A stretch of 64,000 nucleotides of DNA from Aquisalinus luteolus (GTDB taxonomy: Bacteria > Pseudomonadota > Alphaproteobacteria > Caulobacterales > Parvularculaceae). Under the pieces are notes generated by a model. The model did not search any database, had not been told where the DNA came from, and saw nothing but the letters and a program-made list of their open reading frames with translations. Both the position numbers and the translations under genes were made by a program. Where the stretch lies: assembly GCF_009712425.2 (NCBI RefSeq), contig NZ_VCJR02000001.1, positions 1,182,001-1,246,000 of the forward strand, read 5' to 3'. Shown one piece after another: positions 1-8,421 of the stretch (the first letter of the stretch is position 1; every line of letters starts with the position of its first letter).

Positions 1-379
1 CGCGGGCGAGCAGGCGCGGGCCGGGGACCGGCGTGAACGGCACGGCTGAGAGCAGCTTGGGATAATACTTCCCGCCAGCGCGTTCATAGGCATCGGCCCA
101 GGCATAGTCGAAGACATATTCGCCCTGGCTGTGCCCCTTTACATAGAGCGGCATTGCGCCGATCAGCGCATCGCCTTCCTCCAGAAGCAGGTGAAAGGGC
201 TGCCAGCCGGTTTCCGGCCTGACCGAGCCAGAGGCCTCCAGCGCGTGCAGGAAGTCCCACGATACGAACGGGTGGTAGGGGCAATCAGCTGGATTGGCGA
301 GCGCATCCCATGCTTCCCGGTCGATCTCGTCGAGGGAGGAGATGGTGCGTGCCGCTAATGTCGATGAACCGTCTGCCAT
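1..379 (-). CDS. N-acyltransferase of the FemAB-like/GNAT superfamily (3' part missing)
   Basis: Reading the minus strand from an ATG at 379 gives an open frame of 126 codons that runs off the left edge, so only the N-terminal third or so is visible. The start of the protein (MADGSSTLAARTISSL...) leads into a segment with WDAL, YHPFVSWDFLHALE, GWQPFHLLL, GAMPLYVKGHSQGEYVFDYAWADAYER and YYPKLLSAVPFTPVPG. This pattern is that of the proteobacterial DUF482 / peptidogalycan-type N-acyltransferase family (PF04339), whose members carry a GNAT-like fold; the substrate is not established. It begins 39 bases downstream of the RidA gene on the same strand, so the two are probably co-transcribed. The family call rests on remembered motifs and a partial protein. 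Confidence 0.8.
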   Translation of the reverse strand, partial: MADGSSTLAARTISSLDEIDREAWDALANPADCPYHPFVSWDFLHALEASGSVRPETGWQPFHLLLEEGDALIGAMPLYVKGHSQGEYVFDYAWADAYERAGGKYYPKLLSAVPFTPVPGPRLLAR

Positions 380-418
380 GCCTATAAGATAGGAAGGCTC
401 TGGCGATCGTCACGCCCC

Positions 419-880
419 TCAAGGGGCGATCTCGAAAATCCCGTCGACTTCGACCGCCGCATCCAAGGGCAGGGACGGGGCCCCGACCGCAGCGCGGGAA
501 TGGCGCCCTGCATCACCCATCGCAAGCACCATCAGGTCGGATGCGCCATTGATCACTTTCGGGTGGTCGGTGAAGTCAGCCGTGCAATTGACGAACCCGC
601 CGAGGCGCACGCAGCGCCGGGCCTTTGATAGATCTCCGCCACAAGCGGCTTTTAACTGGGCCAGCAGGTTCAGGCCGCACAGCAGCGCTGCTGCCTTGCC
701 TTCATCGATGCCTAGGTCAGAGCCGACCTTGCCGGTGATCAGCCCCGACGGCGACATGGAAATCTGGCCGGAGATAATCACGAGATTGCCTGTTACGACC
801 CAAGGCACATAATTGGCGACAGGGGCGGCAGCCTCCGGCAGGGACAGTCCGTTTGCTTTCAGGGTTTCCTCGATGGTCAT
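419..880 (-). CDS. RidA family protein (YjgF/YER057c/UK114), enamine/imine deaminase-like
   Basis: A 153-residue protein of the RidA superfamily. Visible family features are GNLVIISGQISM near the N-terminus, GKVG, and a central CVRLGGFVNCTADFTDHPKVINGASDLM segment, ending in a VEVDGIFEIAP strand. Classical RidA hydrolyses reactive enamine/imine intermediates made by PLP enzymes; this longer subgroup (LDP..., about 150 residues) lacks an assigned substrate and I do not see the usual arginine-containing RSAV motif intact, only HSRAAVGAP, which does keep an arginine. Start chosen at 880 because GGAGAA lies 4-9 bases upstream; the frame stays open further but without a better site. It lies between a factor-independent terminator and the acyltransferase gene. 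Confidence 0.88.
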   Translation of the reverse strand: MTIEETLKANGLSLPEAAAPVANYVPWVVTGNLVIISGQISMSPSGLITGKVGSDLGIDEGKAAALLCGLNLLAQLKAACGGDLSKARRCVRLGGFVNCTADFTDHPKVINGASDLMVLAMGDAGRHSRAAVGAPSLPLDAAVEVDGIFEIAP

Positions 881-948
881 TGTATTCTCCCGTCTGACGA
901 TAACCCTTCTAAGCAAGTTTTCACCTGCAGTGGCAATGGTGGCAAATA

Positions 949-981
949 AAAAGGGCGGGCCGTTGCCGGCACCGCCCTTTT
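949..981 (-). terminator. Rho-independent terminator downstream of the TonB-dependent receptor
   Basis: Ten-base perfect stem AAAAGGGCGG / CCGCCCTTTT around a 13-base loop. On the minus strand the stem runs into TTTTTATTTG, a good U-tract, so it fits termination of transcripts leaving the receptor gene that ends at 1002 and separates it from the RidA unit. Confidence 0.8.
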
Positions 982-1001
982 ACTTTTCGCGATGTCGCAG
1001 A

Positions 1002-3983
1002 TTACCAGCGCGCACTGATACCGGCGAAGAACTCGCGGCCCTCGGTGTCGTTCAGCGACGATACGATGTTGCGTGAGCTGCCGGCGTCCAGCCCGGACGG
1101 GATCAATGGACCGATCTCGTCGAAGACGTTGTTGACGCCGCCATAGAGGCGCACGCGCGGTTCGTCGCGCAGGACGTAGCTGAGATAGAGGTTGTGGAAG
1201 GTCTGGCTGCCTGCCTTGAAATAGTCCGGCGCATCATCGGCCACATCGAGGTCATCGACGCCGCCACTGCGATAAAGCGCTGTCCACGTCGCCCGGAAAT
1301 CGCCAATGCTGTAGCCGAGCTTGGCCCGGTACTCGTCTTCCGGATTATCGATCTGGCCGAGCTGTTCCTCTTCCTCCGGCCCGTTCAGGCCCTGAAAGGT
1401 GAAGCTGTTCTCCAGATAATGGGTGTAGATGACATTGATATCGAACTCACCCGGGGCGAAACCGAATTCCCACTCATAGTCGATGGCGGCATCGATGCCC
1501 TCGGCGACCAGCTCGTTCAGGTTCTCGACCTGGTTGATGACTTCAGCAATTTCACCGCTGTTCCCGTTCCGCGTGATGACATTACAGAAACGGTTATCGG
1601 GGTAGTCCGCCGCTGTGTAGCACAGGTCGGCTGTGAGCTGTGTTTCGATTGACCCGATCGCGTCCTCGACCTTGATGTCATAATAGTCGACAATGACAGT
1701 CAGGTTCGGGATAGCGGATGGTGTCAAAACAAAACCGGCTGTGAAGGTGTCTGCCGTTTCCTCGGTAAGGTTGCTGTTGCCCTGGTTCGGCCCGCGCACG
1801 CTGCCATCACCCTCGAAAGGCTGGCCGGCATTGTCCGGGTTGGCGAAATAGGCCTGGATACCGGCTTCGGCCAGACAGTTCGCCGCGATCGTGGCGGTCG
1901 AGGCGTCACTGCCTGCCGGGGCGGTAATGCCCGTGCCATCGGCGTTGAGGCCGGAGCAGGGGTCGTCCAGCGAGTCGAAGTCACCGCGGGGTGGAGAGAA
2001 AAACTCCGTAAGGGTCGGCGCCCGTTGCGAGCGGGAATATTGCGCCCGGAAGCGGATATCGTCTGTCGGGAACCAGCTGCCGCCGACATTGTAGCTGACG
2101 ACTTCGCCAACGGTCGAGTAATCGGCGACACGCAGGGCGAGCTGTGCCGACAGCGTGTCGAGAACCGGAATGTCGATTTCACCGTAAACCTCGGTGACAT
2201 CAAAGCCCGCTTCGATATCCGGCACGGCCGTCGTGGTGGTCACGAGAAGCAGATCGCCGTCCTGGCCGGAGGTTTTTTGATCTTCTTCGCGATATTCGAA
2301 TCCGAAAGCGGTTTTGACCATACCGGCAGGCAGCTGGAACAGATCGCCGTTCATCGACCCGGCAAAGGTCTTCTGTGTACGCTCCTGCTCAAGGACGGCG
2401 GTATAACGGATGTAATCCGCTGCCGGTTCGGAGATGGAGTTGGTGCCGAAAATATCGAGCGGCACGCAGCCATCTGCGCGGGCACCGGCATCGGCGCACT
2501 GGAAGCCGCTACCTCCATCGCTTTCAACGTCGAGGGCGAAGTTGATATTGCGCAGGTTCAGTTCGTTCGGCGTCGTCTGGGTCTGTTCGAAGCGGCCATA
2601 GGTGCCATAAAGCGTCCATTCCCAATCTCCCCAGATATCGCCTTCAAAGCCGAACGCGGTTCTCAGCGTATTGCGCTCGTTGATCTTGTCATCCCAGCCT
2701 ATTTCGGTGAAGCGGCGGTCCCAGGCAACGGCGCCGACGCGGGTTTCCTGAACAGCCGGATGGATGAACGGGTGGGACGAGGCGATCTGGCGAAGCTCAT
2801 CGGTGATGACCCGGCCATCGGCATCGCGCATTGCCATCCCGTTAGCATCAAGCAAGGCAAAAGTGTCGCCATCTGTTGCGATTTCCGGTGCGTTCCGAGT
2901 CATCGTCTCAAGCTCTGTATAAAGACCATCGAAGAAGATGGAGATGTTTGGCGACAGCTCGAAATCTGTCTTCGCCGCGAGCGTGTAGATTTCGTATTCC
3001 GGTGACAGCGTGCGACCGATGCGGTCGTTGAAGCCATCAGGATATGTTTCCCATGCTTCAGCGGACGTGCGCCCGTCATTCGGCAGCAGGGACTGGTCGT
3101 TGAACCACACGCCGTCGACATTCCAGGCGTCGTCACTCTCGAACTTGCCGCCTGGCAGATAGGCGCTGCCTGTCGGGTTGATGCAGAACCTGCCGGAGTT
3201 GTCGCAACCGGGCAGGATCGTCTCATCGTTGAAGTTGCCTTCATCGCCGGGCTCTGACCAGTTCACGGCAAGAATGGAATCAGGGCGCGTCTCGTCAGCG
3301 AAAATCGCGCCTTCTTCCTCATAGGAGAAGCCGAGCAGGAAGTTGCCGCGACCGCCGGCGAAGTTGCGGCCCCAAGTCAGATCGATATTCGTCTCTTCCT
3401 CGCCGGAGGCTTCTGCCTCGCCATAGCGCATGTTGACTTCGAAGCCTTCCCAGTCATCCTTCAGGATCACGTTGACGACACCGGCAATCGCGTCGGAGCC
3501 ATAGATGGCCGATGCGCCGCCAGTGGTCACTTCGATGGAATCGATAAAGCCGGACGGGATGGTATCGAGGCTGACGCGTTCGCCATTCCCGGCGTTCGAA
3601 ACCGCGCGGCGCCCATCGATCAGCGTCAGTGTACGGTCGCCTCCGAGGCGGCGCAGATTCACGGTGCTGAGGCCCGGGTTCTGTACGCTAAGGCCGGTAT
3701 TTTCCGGGGACAAATCGTAGTTTACACCGGGAATCTGAGTGACGATCTCGCCGACATCGACCGAGCCTGTTTCCTGCACAGCCTGTGCATTCAGGACCTG
3801 TACCGGGATTGCCGCCGTGGCATTGGAACGGCGGATGCGGGAGCCGGTAATCGTTATCGTGTCGTCACTGGCGTTTTCTTCAGTGTTTGTCTCGGTTGAT
3901 TGTGCATAGGCGCCAGCGGTGCCAAACCCGGCCACGAGTGCGATTGCACACGTGCCCGCGCATAAGCGACGGATGAGTGTCAT
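1002..3983 (-). CDS. TonB-dependent outer-membrane receptor
   Basis: A 993-residue outer-membrane active transporter energised by TonB-ExbBD. Residues 1-28 are a Sec signal peptide ending AYAQ. A plug domain follows (about 45-180) with the typical run TITGSRIRRSN, GEIVTQIPGVN, NLRRLGGDRTLTLIDGRR and SGFIDSIEVTTGGASAIYGSDAIAGVVNVI. The rest is a long 22-stranded barrel with TAGFVLTPSAIPNLTVIVDYYDIKVEDAI and a C-terminal aromatic residue (ISARW), the expected BAM signal. This oar/iroN-like subgroup is abundant in Caulobacter-like and sphingomonad genomes and takes up unknown, often glycan or peptide, substrates. The start at 3983 has GGAG 8 bases upstream; a TTG four codons earlier would place that site inside the gene. 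No TonB, sigma-factor or hydrolase gene adjoins it, so the ligand cannot be inferred. Confidence 0.95.
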   Translation of the reverse strand: MTLIRRLCAGTCAIALVAGFGTAGAYAQSTETNTEENASDDTITITGSRIRRSNATAAIPVQVLNAQAVQETGSVDVGEIVTQIPGVNYDLSPENTGLSVQNPGLSTVNLRRLGGDRTLTLIDGRRAVSNAGNGERVSLDTIPSGFIDSIEVTTGGASAIYGSDAIAGVVNVILKDDWEGFEVNMRYGEAEASGEEETNIDLTWGRNFAGGRGNFLLGFSYEEEGAIFADETRPDSILAVNWSEPGDEGNFNDETILPGCDNSGRFCINPTGSAYLPGGKFESDDAWNVDGVWFNDQSLLPNDGRTSAEAWETYPDGFNDRIGRTLSPEYEIYTLAAKTDFELSPNISIFFDGLYTELETMTRNAPEIATDGDTFALLDANGMAMRDADGRVITDELRQIASSHPFIHPAVQETRVGAVAWDRRFTEIGWDDKINERNTLRTAFGFEGDIWGDWEWTLYGTYGRFEQTQTTPNELNLRNINFALDVESDGGSGFQCADAGARADGCVPLDIFGTNSISEPAADYIRYTAVLEQERTQKTFAGSMNGDLFQLPAGMVKTAFGFEYREEDQKTSGQDGDLLLVTTTTAVPDIEAGFDVTEVYGEIDIPVLDTLSAQLALRVADYSTVGEVVSYNVGGSWFPTDDIRFRAQYSRSQRAPTLTEFFSPPRGDFDSLDDPCSGLNADGTGITAPAGSDASTATIAANCLAEAGIQAYFANPDNAGQPFEGDGSVRGPNQGNSNLTEETADTFTAGFVLTPSAIPNLTVIVDYYDIKVEDAIGSIETQLTADLCYTAADYPDNRFCNVITRNGNSGEIAEVINQVENLNELVAEGIDAAIDYEWEFGFAPGEFDINVIYTHYLENSFTFQGLNGPEEEEQLGQIDNPEDEYRAKLGYSIGDFRATWTALYRSGGVDDLDVADDAPDYFKAGSQTFHNLYLSYVLRDEPRVRLYGGVNNVFDEIGPLIPSGLDAGSSRNIVSSLNDTEGREFFAGISARW

Positions 3984-4239
3984 CAGGATCTCCAAACTGA
4001 ATAATAAGAAGTGGGCAATCCTGGGTCGACAAGTGGTCCGCGCAATTTAGCCGGTGCCGCCGCTTTCTTGCTACTGCCCATAAAACGATGTGTCTAATCG
4101 TGGGGGCTGGCAATACGTTTTTCGATAGACGGTCGTCGGAGGCGGTCTATATGCTTGATTTTATTTGTGTTCAGGTATCAAAATGAAAAACGAATTTCAT
4201 CGTAGTGTGTCCAATCGGATACATACGCCAGGATGAAGA

Positions 4240-5598
4240 CTATTGCCTGTCTTTGTTGTTCCTGGGCGTGGTTGTGTCCAGTCCTCTCGCTGAGCCGATG
4301 ATGTCGTCGCCGAACTTCGCCCGCAATCGGTCGATGGCGCTTTCCTGCGCTTCCAGCTTGATGTGGTCGTCCATGAAGAAGAAGGACTGGCGCGCCTGTT
4401 CTGCAGCGACGAGGTCTGAAAAACCGATCCCTATCAGGCGATAGCTGTCGCGCGACTGGCCGCCCGGGATCTCCTCGCGCAGTAATGCCTTGCCAGCGGC
4501 GAACAGCTCCCGGGCGAGGTTGGTGTGATGGTCGAGTGTCGAGCGCCGTGTCATGCTGCGGAATTGTGCGGTCTTCAGCTTCAGCGTCACGACGCGGCCG
4601 GCAAAGCCCTTCTCCTTCATCCGGCGCGAGACTTTCTCGCACAGCTTCCAGAGGATATCCTCCAGCGGGGCATAGTCGCGCAGGTCGTCGTTGAAGGTCG
4701 TCTCCGCGGAAACGGACTTGGTCTCCCGCTCCGGGTTCACGGGCCTCGAGTCCTCGCCCTGCGAAAGGCGCGCGAGGCGCAAGCCATGCTCGCCATACCG
4801 CTTGACGAGGTCGCGCGGGTCGGCCCGCTGCAGGTCGCCGATGGTGTTGAACCCGTCGCGGGCCAGCTTGCCCGAAAAACTGGCGCCTACGCCCCAGATG
4901 AAGCTGATCGGCTTCTCCGCCAGGAAGGTGAGGGTCTCTTCCCGTCCGATCACGGCAAAGCCGCGTGGCTTGTCGAGGTCGGAGGCAGACTTGGCGAGAA
5001 ACTTGTTGTGCGACAGGCCGATGGAAACCGAGATGCCGACCGTCTCCTCGATTCGCTTGGCGAGGCGGGCGAGGGTTACTGCGGGCGGGGCGTGGTGCAG
5101 CTTTTCCGTGCCGGACAGATCCATGAACGCCTCGTCGATCGAGATCGCCTGGACGAGGGGGGTGAGTGCTTCCATTTCAGCCCTGATCTGGCGGGAGGCT
5201 TCGGTATATTTCTCGTAATTGCCTTTGATCACGACCGCCTGCGGGCAGGCTTTCAGCGCCTTGAACATCGGCATCGCGGAGTGGACACCGTAGATGCGGG
5301 CGATGTAGCAGGCGGTGGAGACGACCCCGCGCTTGCCGCCGCCGACAATCACTGGCTTGTCGGCCAGCTCCGGGTTGTCACGCTTTTCCACGGCGGCGAA
5401 GAAGGCATCGCAGTCCAGATGGGCAATGGAAAGGCTGTAGATCTCTTCATGGCGCAACAGGCGCATGCCGCCGCAGGCGGGGCAACGCCGCGTTGCCGCA
5501 TCGGGCTGCGGCGTGAAGCAATCCCGGCAGAACCCTGCCGATCCGGAGTGACGGCCATCCCAGTGGGCTGTCTTTAATTCTGTCGCTTGCGAAGCCAT
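4240..5598 (-). CDS. dinB: DNA polymerase IV (Y-family translesion polymerase) with N-terminal zinc ribbon
   Basis: A 452-residue Y-family polymerase. The palm carries HLDCDAFF (Asp62) and SIDEAFMDLSG (Asp155-Glu156), the metal-binding carboxylates; STACYIARIYGVHSAMP and GVSVSIGLSHNKFLAKSASDLDKP are the fingers and palm signatures; a little-finger domain fills about 300-400. It copies past damaged bases and is error-prone on undamaged DNA. Unlike the E. coli enzyme (about 350 residues) it has a 45-residue N-terminal extension with four cysteines, C24-x2-C27 and C39-x2-C42, which looks like a zinc ribbon, and a roughly 25-residue polar C-terminal tail with no clear QL(S/D)LF clamp-binding motif. 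It is transcribed away from divK; the shared intergenic region is about 150 bases. Confidence 0.95.
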   Translation of the reverse strand: MASQATELKTAHWDGRHSGSAGFCRDCFTPQPDAATRRCPACGGMRLLRHEEIYSLSIAHLDCDAFFAAVEKRDNPELADKPVIVGGGKRGVVSTACYIARIYGVHSAMPMFKALKACPQAVVIKGNYEKYTEASRQIRAEMEALTPLVQAISIDEAFMDLSGTEKLHHAPPAVTLARLAKRIEETVGISVSIGLSHNKFLAKSASDLDKPRGFAVIGREETLTFLAEKPISFIWGVGASFSGKLARDGFNTIGDLQRADPRDLVKRYGEHGLRLARLSQGEDSRPVNPERETKSVSAETTFNDDLRDYAPLEDILWKLCEKVSRRMKEKGFAGRVVTLKLKTAQFRSMTRRSTLDHHTNLARELFAAGKALLREEIPGGQSRDSYRLIGIGFSDLVAAEQARQSFFFMDDHIKLEAQESAIDRLRAKFGDDIIGSARGLDTTTPRNNKDRQ

Positions 5599-5722
5599 AT
5601 CCGGTTAAACATTGGTTAATTGGGTGTGGTCGCCAGGACTCAAGTCTGGCACGGAAATCCGATTTAAACGCTCGATTAAGCATTATGGCCCATAAGCATG
5701 GCAACTGTCAGGGGCTATGCAG

Positions 5723-5735
5723 CCGAATCATTCGG
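5723..5735. promoter_or_regulatory. 13-base palindrome with a GANTC methylation-type site upstream of divK
   Basis: The sequence CCGAATCATTCGG is a perfect 6-1-6 palindrome in the leader of divK and contains GAATC, which fits the GANTC recognition sequence of the cell-cycle methylase CcrM known in this class. A second GANTC (GACTC) lies at 5637-5641 in the same dinB/divK intergenic region. A regulatory role is inferred only; the right arm also touches the GGAAAG ribosome-binding site of divK. Confidence 0.35.
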
Positions 5736-5745
5736 AAAGTGCGTC

Positions 5746-6144
5746 ATGGTAAGCATGGAGAATTTCGACCTGTCGAACATGCCAAAAACCATTCTCATCG
5801 TTGAGGATAACGAGCTCAATATGAAGCTCTTCAACGATCTGTTGGAGGCCAACGGCTATGACATTGTTCAAAGCCAGAACGGCCACGACGCGCTGGAGCT
5901 TGCCCGCGAGCACCGTCCCGACCTGATTCTCATGGATATTCAGTTGCCTGAGCGTTCCGGTCTTGAAGTGACCCGCGACATCAAGGCAGACCCCGAGCTT
6001 GCCAATATTCCGGTCATTGCCGTCACCGCCTTCGCCATGAAGAGTGACGAGCAGCGCATCCGCGATGGCGGGTGTGAAGATTATTTAGCAAAACCGATAT
6101 CAGTTCCCGTTTTTATTGAGAAAATAAAAAGATATCTGGATTAG
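5746..6144 (+). CDS. divK: Single-domain response regulator DivK
   Basis: A stand-alone receiver domain that, in Caulobacter, is phosphorylated by DivJ, dephosphorylated by PleC and acts through DivL/CckA to control CtrA and the cell cycle. From the methionine at 5779 the sequence is nearly colinear with Caulobacter Div[24 protein letters not shown] with the acidic pair, [17 protein letters not shown] with the phospho-acceptor Asp53, [10 protein letters not shown] and the YLAKPISV lysine. The start is ambiguous: ATG 5746 has GGAAAG at good distance and adds 11 residues, whereas ATG 5779 matches the usual protein length of about 121. The gene is followed 36 bases later by pleD, the usual arrangement. 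Confidence 0.95.
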   Translation: MVSMENFDLSNMPKTILIVEDNELNMKLFNDLLEANGYDIVQSQNGHDALELAREHRPDLILMDIQLPERSGLEVTRDIKADPELANIPVIAVTAFAMKSDEQRIRDGGCEDYLAKPISVPVFIEKIKRYLD

Positions 6145-6180
6145 GCTCTTCCGTAACAAGCGGAAGGATGTGGTGGTCCC

Positions 6181-7554
6181 ATGACTGCAAGAGTACTCGT
6201 TGTAGATGATCTCGAGCCTAACGTGAAGCTTCTCGAAGCGAAGCTGCGCGCGGAATATTTCGAGGTGTACACAGCCTTATCAGGCGCCGAGGCGATCGAG
6301 ATCGCCCATAAGGAACAGCCGGATATCATCCTGCTTGACGTCATGATGCCTGTTATGGATGGCTTCGAAGCCTGCCGCAGGCTCAAGGCCGATCATGAGA
6401 CATGCCATATTCCAGTCGTTATGGTCACCGCACTCGATCAGCAGGCTGACCGTGTTGCCGGCCTCGAGGCTGGCGCTGACGATTTCCTGACCAAGCCGGT
6501 CGAGGATGTCGCGCTTTTCGCGCGCGTGCGTTCGTTGACCCGACTGAAGATGATGACCGACGAGCTGCGCCTGTCCCACGCGACCGGCGCCGAACTCGGT
6601 ATCCTGACCAACGCCAAGCTGGCCGAGTTCGACAATCTCGATAGCCGGGTAATGATCATCGACGACACGGGCGATGTTGACGAGAGCCTCGTCGCACCGC
6701 TGCCGGACAATTGCCGCCGCGAAATTTACTCCGACGTCAAGGAAGCACTGAACATCCTTCGCACCGAGAAAGTCGATCTGGTTATCGTCAATCTCAATCT
6801 TGAAGGTTACGATTCGCTGCGTTTCTGCTCTGCCGTCCGCACGCTGAATGAAACGCGCCTTACGCCGCTGCTCGCGCTTGTCCGCCAGGGCGATACGCGC
6901 AAACTGGTCAGGGCACTCGACCTCGGCGTGAACGACTATATCACGCGGCCCGTCGATTCCGGCGAGATTACCGCACGCATACGCACCCAGCTGCGCCGCA
7001 AGCATTATATCGACCAGCTGCGCGAGTCCTTCCAGGTGGGCCTGGAGCTTGCCGTGACAGACCAGCTGACCGGGCTCTATAACCGCCGCTATCTCGCCAA
7101 TCACATGAGCACCATGTTCGATGTCGGCGGACAGGCGAAGATGCCAGCCTCCGTGCTGATCATCGATGTGGATCACTTCAAGCCGATCAACGACACCTAT
7201 GGCCATGATATTGGCGATGTGGTGCTGCAGGGCCTGGCCAAGCGTCTCACCGGCTCGATTCGGGGCATGGACATTGCCTGCCGCTATGGCGGTGAGGAAT
7301 TCGTGCTGCTGATGCCGAAAACCGATGCCGCAACCGTTTCCATCGTGGCGGAGCGCATTCGCGAAGAGATCGAGGCAGAACCTTTCGATCTTGGCAGTGA
7401 TCGCAATAAGTCAATCCCAATAACCGTCAGCATCGGCGCTGCGACGTCCCATGAGGGCGATACCCCTCAGGCGATTCTGAAGCGTGCTGACGAGGCGCTC
7501 TACCGCGCCAAGGAACAGGGCCGCAATCGCGTTGTTTATGATACGGCAGCCTGA
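6181..7554 (+). CDS. pleD: Diguanylate cyclase response regulator PleD
   Basis: A 457-residue REC-REC-GGDEF protein that makes cyclic di-GMP from two GTP and drives the motile-to-sessile transition in Caulobacter. REC1 has VLVVDDLEPN and IILLDVMMPVMDG with its phospho-acceptor aspartate; REC2 (about 155-275) is degenerate, keeping MIIDDTGD but having VIVNLNLEG where an aspartate acceptor is expected, as in known PleD. The cyclase domain has DQLTGLYNRRYL, IIDVDHFKPINDTYGH, and an active-site GGEEF at residues 370-374. R361-G-M-D364, five residues upstream, is an intact RxxD product-inhibition site. It shares a transcription unit with divK and ends at a strong terminator. Confidence 0.97.
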   Translation: MTARVLVVDDLEPNVKLLEAKLRAEYFEVYTALSGAEAIEIAHKEQPDIILLDVMMPVMDGFEACRRLKADHETCHIPVVMVTALDQQADRVAGLEAGADDFLTKPVEDVALFARVRSLTRLKMMTDELRLSHATGAELGILTNAKLAEFDNLDSRVMIIDDTGDVDESLVAPLPDNCRREIYSDVKEALNILRTEKVDLVIVNLNLEGYDSLRFCSAVRTLNETRLTPLLALVRQGDTRKLVRALDLGVNDYITRPVDSGEITARIRTQLRRKHYIDQLRESFQVGLELAVTDQLTGLYNRRYLANHMSTMFDVGGQAKMPASVLIIDVDHFKPINDTYGHDIGDVVLQGLAKRLTGSIRGMDIACRYGGEEFVLLMPKTDAATVSIVAERIREEIEAEPFDLGSDRNKSIPITVSIGAATSHEGDTPQAILKRADEALYRAKEQGRNRVVYDTAA

Positions 7555-7582
7555 TCAGATTTCGTGAAACGCCCACAAAAGA

Positions 7583-7611
7583 AAAAAGCCGCCCGGAAGA
7601 GGCGGCTTTTT
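7583..7611. terminator. Bidirectional rho-independent terminator between pleD and rpmG
   Basis: Eleven-base perfect stem AAAAAGCCGCC / GGCGGCTTTTT with a 7-base loop. A-tract and T-tract flank both sides, so it can end transcription from pleD on the plus strand and from rpmG on the minus strand. Confidence 0.9.
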
Positions 7612-7647
7612 CGATTCTGGTAGCCAGAAAAACAGGTCAGGCGGATC

Positions 7648-7815
7648 TTACTTGATCTTGCCTTCCTTGAACTCGACATGCTTCTTCGCAATCGGGTCGT
7701 ATTTCTTCTTGACCATTTTCTCGGTCATGTTGCGGGTGTTTTTCTTCGTGACGTAGAAATACCCGGTGTCAGCCGTGCTGTTCAGCCGGATCTTGATGGT
7801 TGTCGGTTTGGCCAT
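7648..7815 (-). CDS. rpmG: 50S ribosomal protein L33
   Basis: A 55-residue basic protein beginning [20 protein letters not shown], with [19 protein letters not shown] and a [12 protein letters not shown] end: the full length and pattern of L33, a protein near the E site of the large subunit. It is the type without the zinc-binding CxxC pairs, so it is the zinc-independent form. AAGGAG lies 8-13 bases before the ATG. It faces pleD tail-to-tail across the terminator; the DUF983 gene starts upstream on the same strand about 100 bases away. Confidence 0.97.
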   Translation of the reverse strand: MAKPTTIKIRLNSTADTGYFYVTKKNTRNMTEKMVKKKYDPIAKKHVEFKEGKIK

Positions 7816-7915
7816 CGTAAAACTCCTTGAAACGCGTTAGCGCGAAGCGCGGAAAATACCGGCCTTCGACCTAAAGTCAAGGCATTTCCGGCAAGAAAGA
7901 CGCCCAGCCTGTAGT

Positions 7916-8368
7916 CTAGCGGGAGGGCTCCTCGGCCCGCAGGCTGTCCTCTATGTCTTCATCGGGATGATCCGAGAAGCCATGCATGCGATTGGCCCAC
8001 TGGATGCCGATCAGGGCACCCTTCGTCACCGGCAAGAGCCACCAGATAGCCAGCCCGAGGAGCGTCAGCGAAACGAGCAATTGCAGACCGACAGGCGGAT
8101 GGAAATGGCGTTTCCATTCCAGCATCAACGGGATAATGGCGTGCCCGGCGATGAGCATGGTGAAATAGGGCGGGCCGTCATCGGCTTCGTGACCGGACAG
8201 GACCAGGCCACATTCTTCGCACTGGTCCTTGATCTTGGTATAACCCTTGAAGATGTGGCCTTTGCCGCATTGCGGGCAGCGTTTCTTCATGCCGCGCCAC
8301 ATTGCGCTGCGTACGCTGCGTTTGCCGTCATCGTGGCCGCCATATACGAGGGGTGTATTATTGCTCAT
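7916..8368 (-). CDS. DUF983 family membrane protein with a zinc-ribbon-like motif
   Basis: A 150-residue protein of the DUF983 family (PF06170). It opens with a cytoplasmic segment holding two CxxC pairs, C31-x2-C34 and C50-x2-C53, of the form RCPQCGKGHIFKGY...CEECG, followed by an acidic GHEADDGPPYF stretch and two hydrophobic segments (about 69-83 and 95-112). The tail is acidic. The function of the family is unknown; members are common next to cytochrome oxidase or L33 genes in alphaproteobacteria. No strong ribosome-binding site precedes the ATG at 8368, but no other start keeps the conserved N-terminus. Confidence 0.88.
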   Translation of the reverse strand: MSNNTPLVYGGHDDGKRSVRSAMWRGMKKRCPQCGKGHIFKGYTKIKDQCEECGLVLSGHEADDGPPYFTMLIAGHAIIPLMLEWKRHFHPPVGLQLLVSLTLLGLAIWWLLPVTKGALIGIQWANRMHGFSDHPDEDIEDSLRAEEPSR

Positions 8369-8421
8369 CGCGCGAACATGCGCCTGGCCATGTCACGACG
8401 CAAGGGCGGGGCGTCAATCTG

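Noticed and set aside
2025-3005. 326-codon open frame on the plus strand inside the receptor gene
   Set aside because: It lies wholly antisense to the well-supported TonB-dependent receptor, has no domain pattern and shows the composition of a codon-position shadow in G+C-rich DNA.
4183-4200. ATGAAA...TTTCAT inverted repeat between dinB and the receptor gene
   Set aside because: Only six A+T-rich pairs with no U-tract of note; too weak to call a terminator or operator without comparison.
4525-5577. 350-codon plus-strand frame opposite dinB
   Set aside because: Antisense shadow of DNA polymerase IV; no recognisable domain and no ribosome-binding site.
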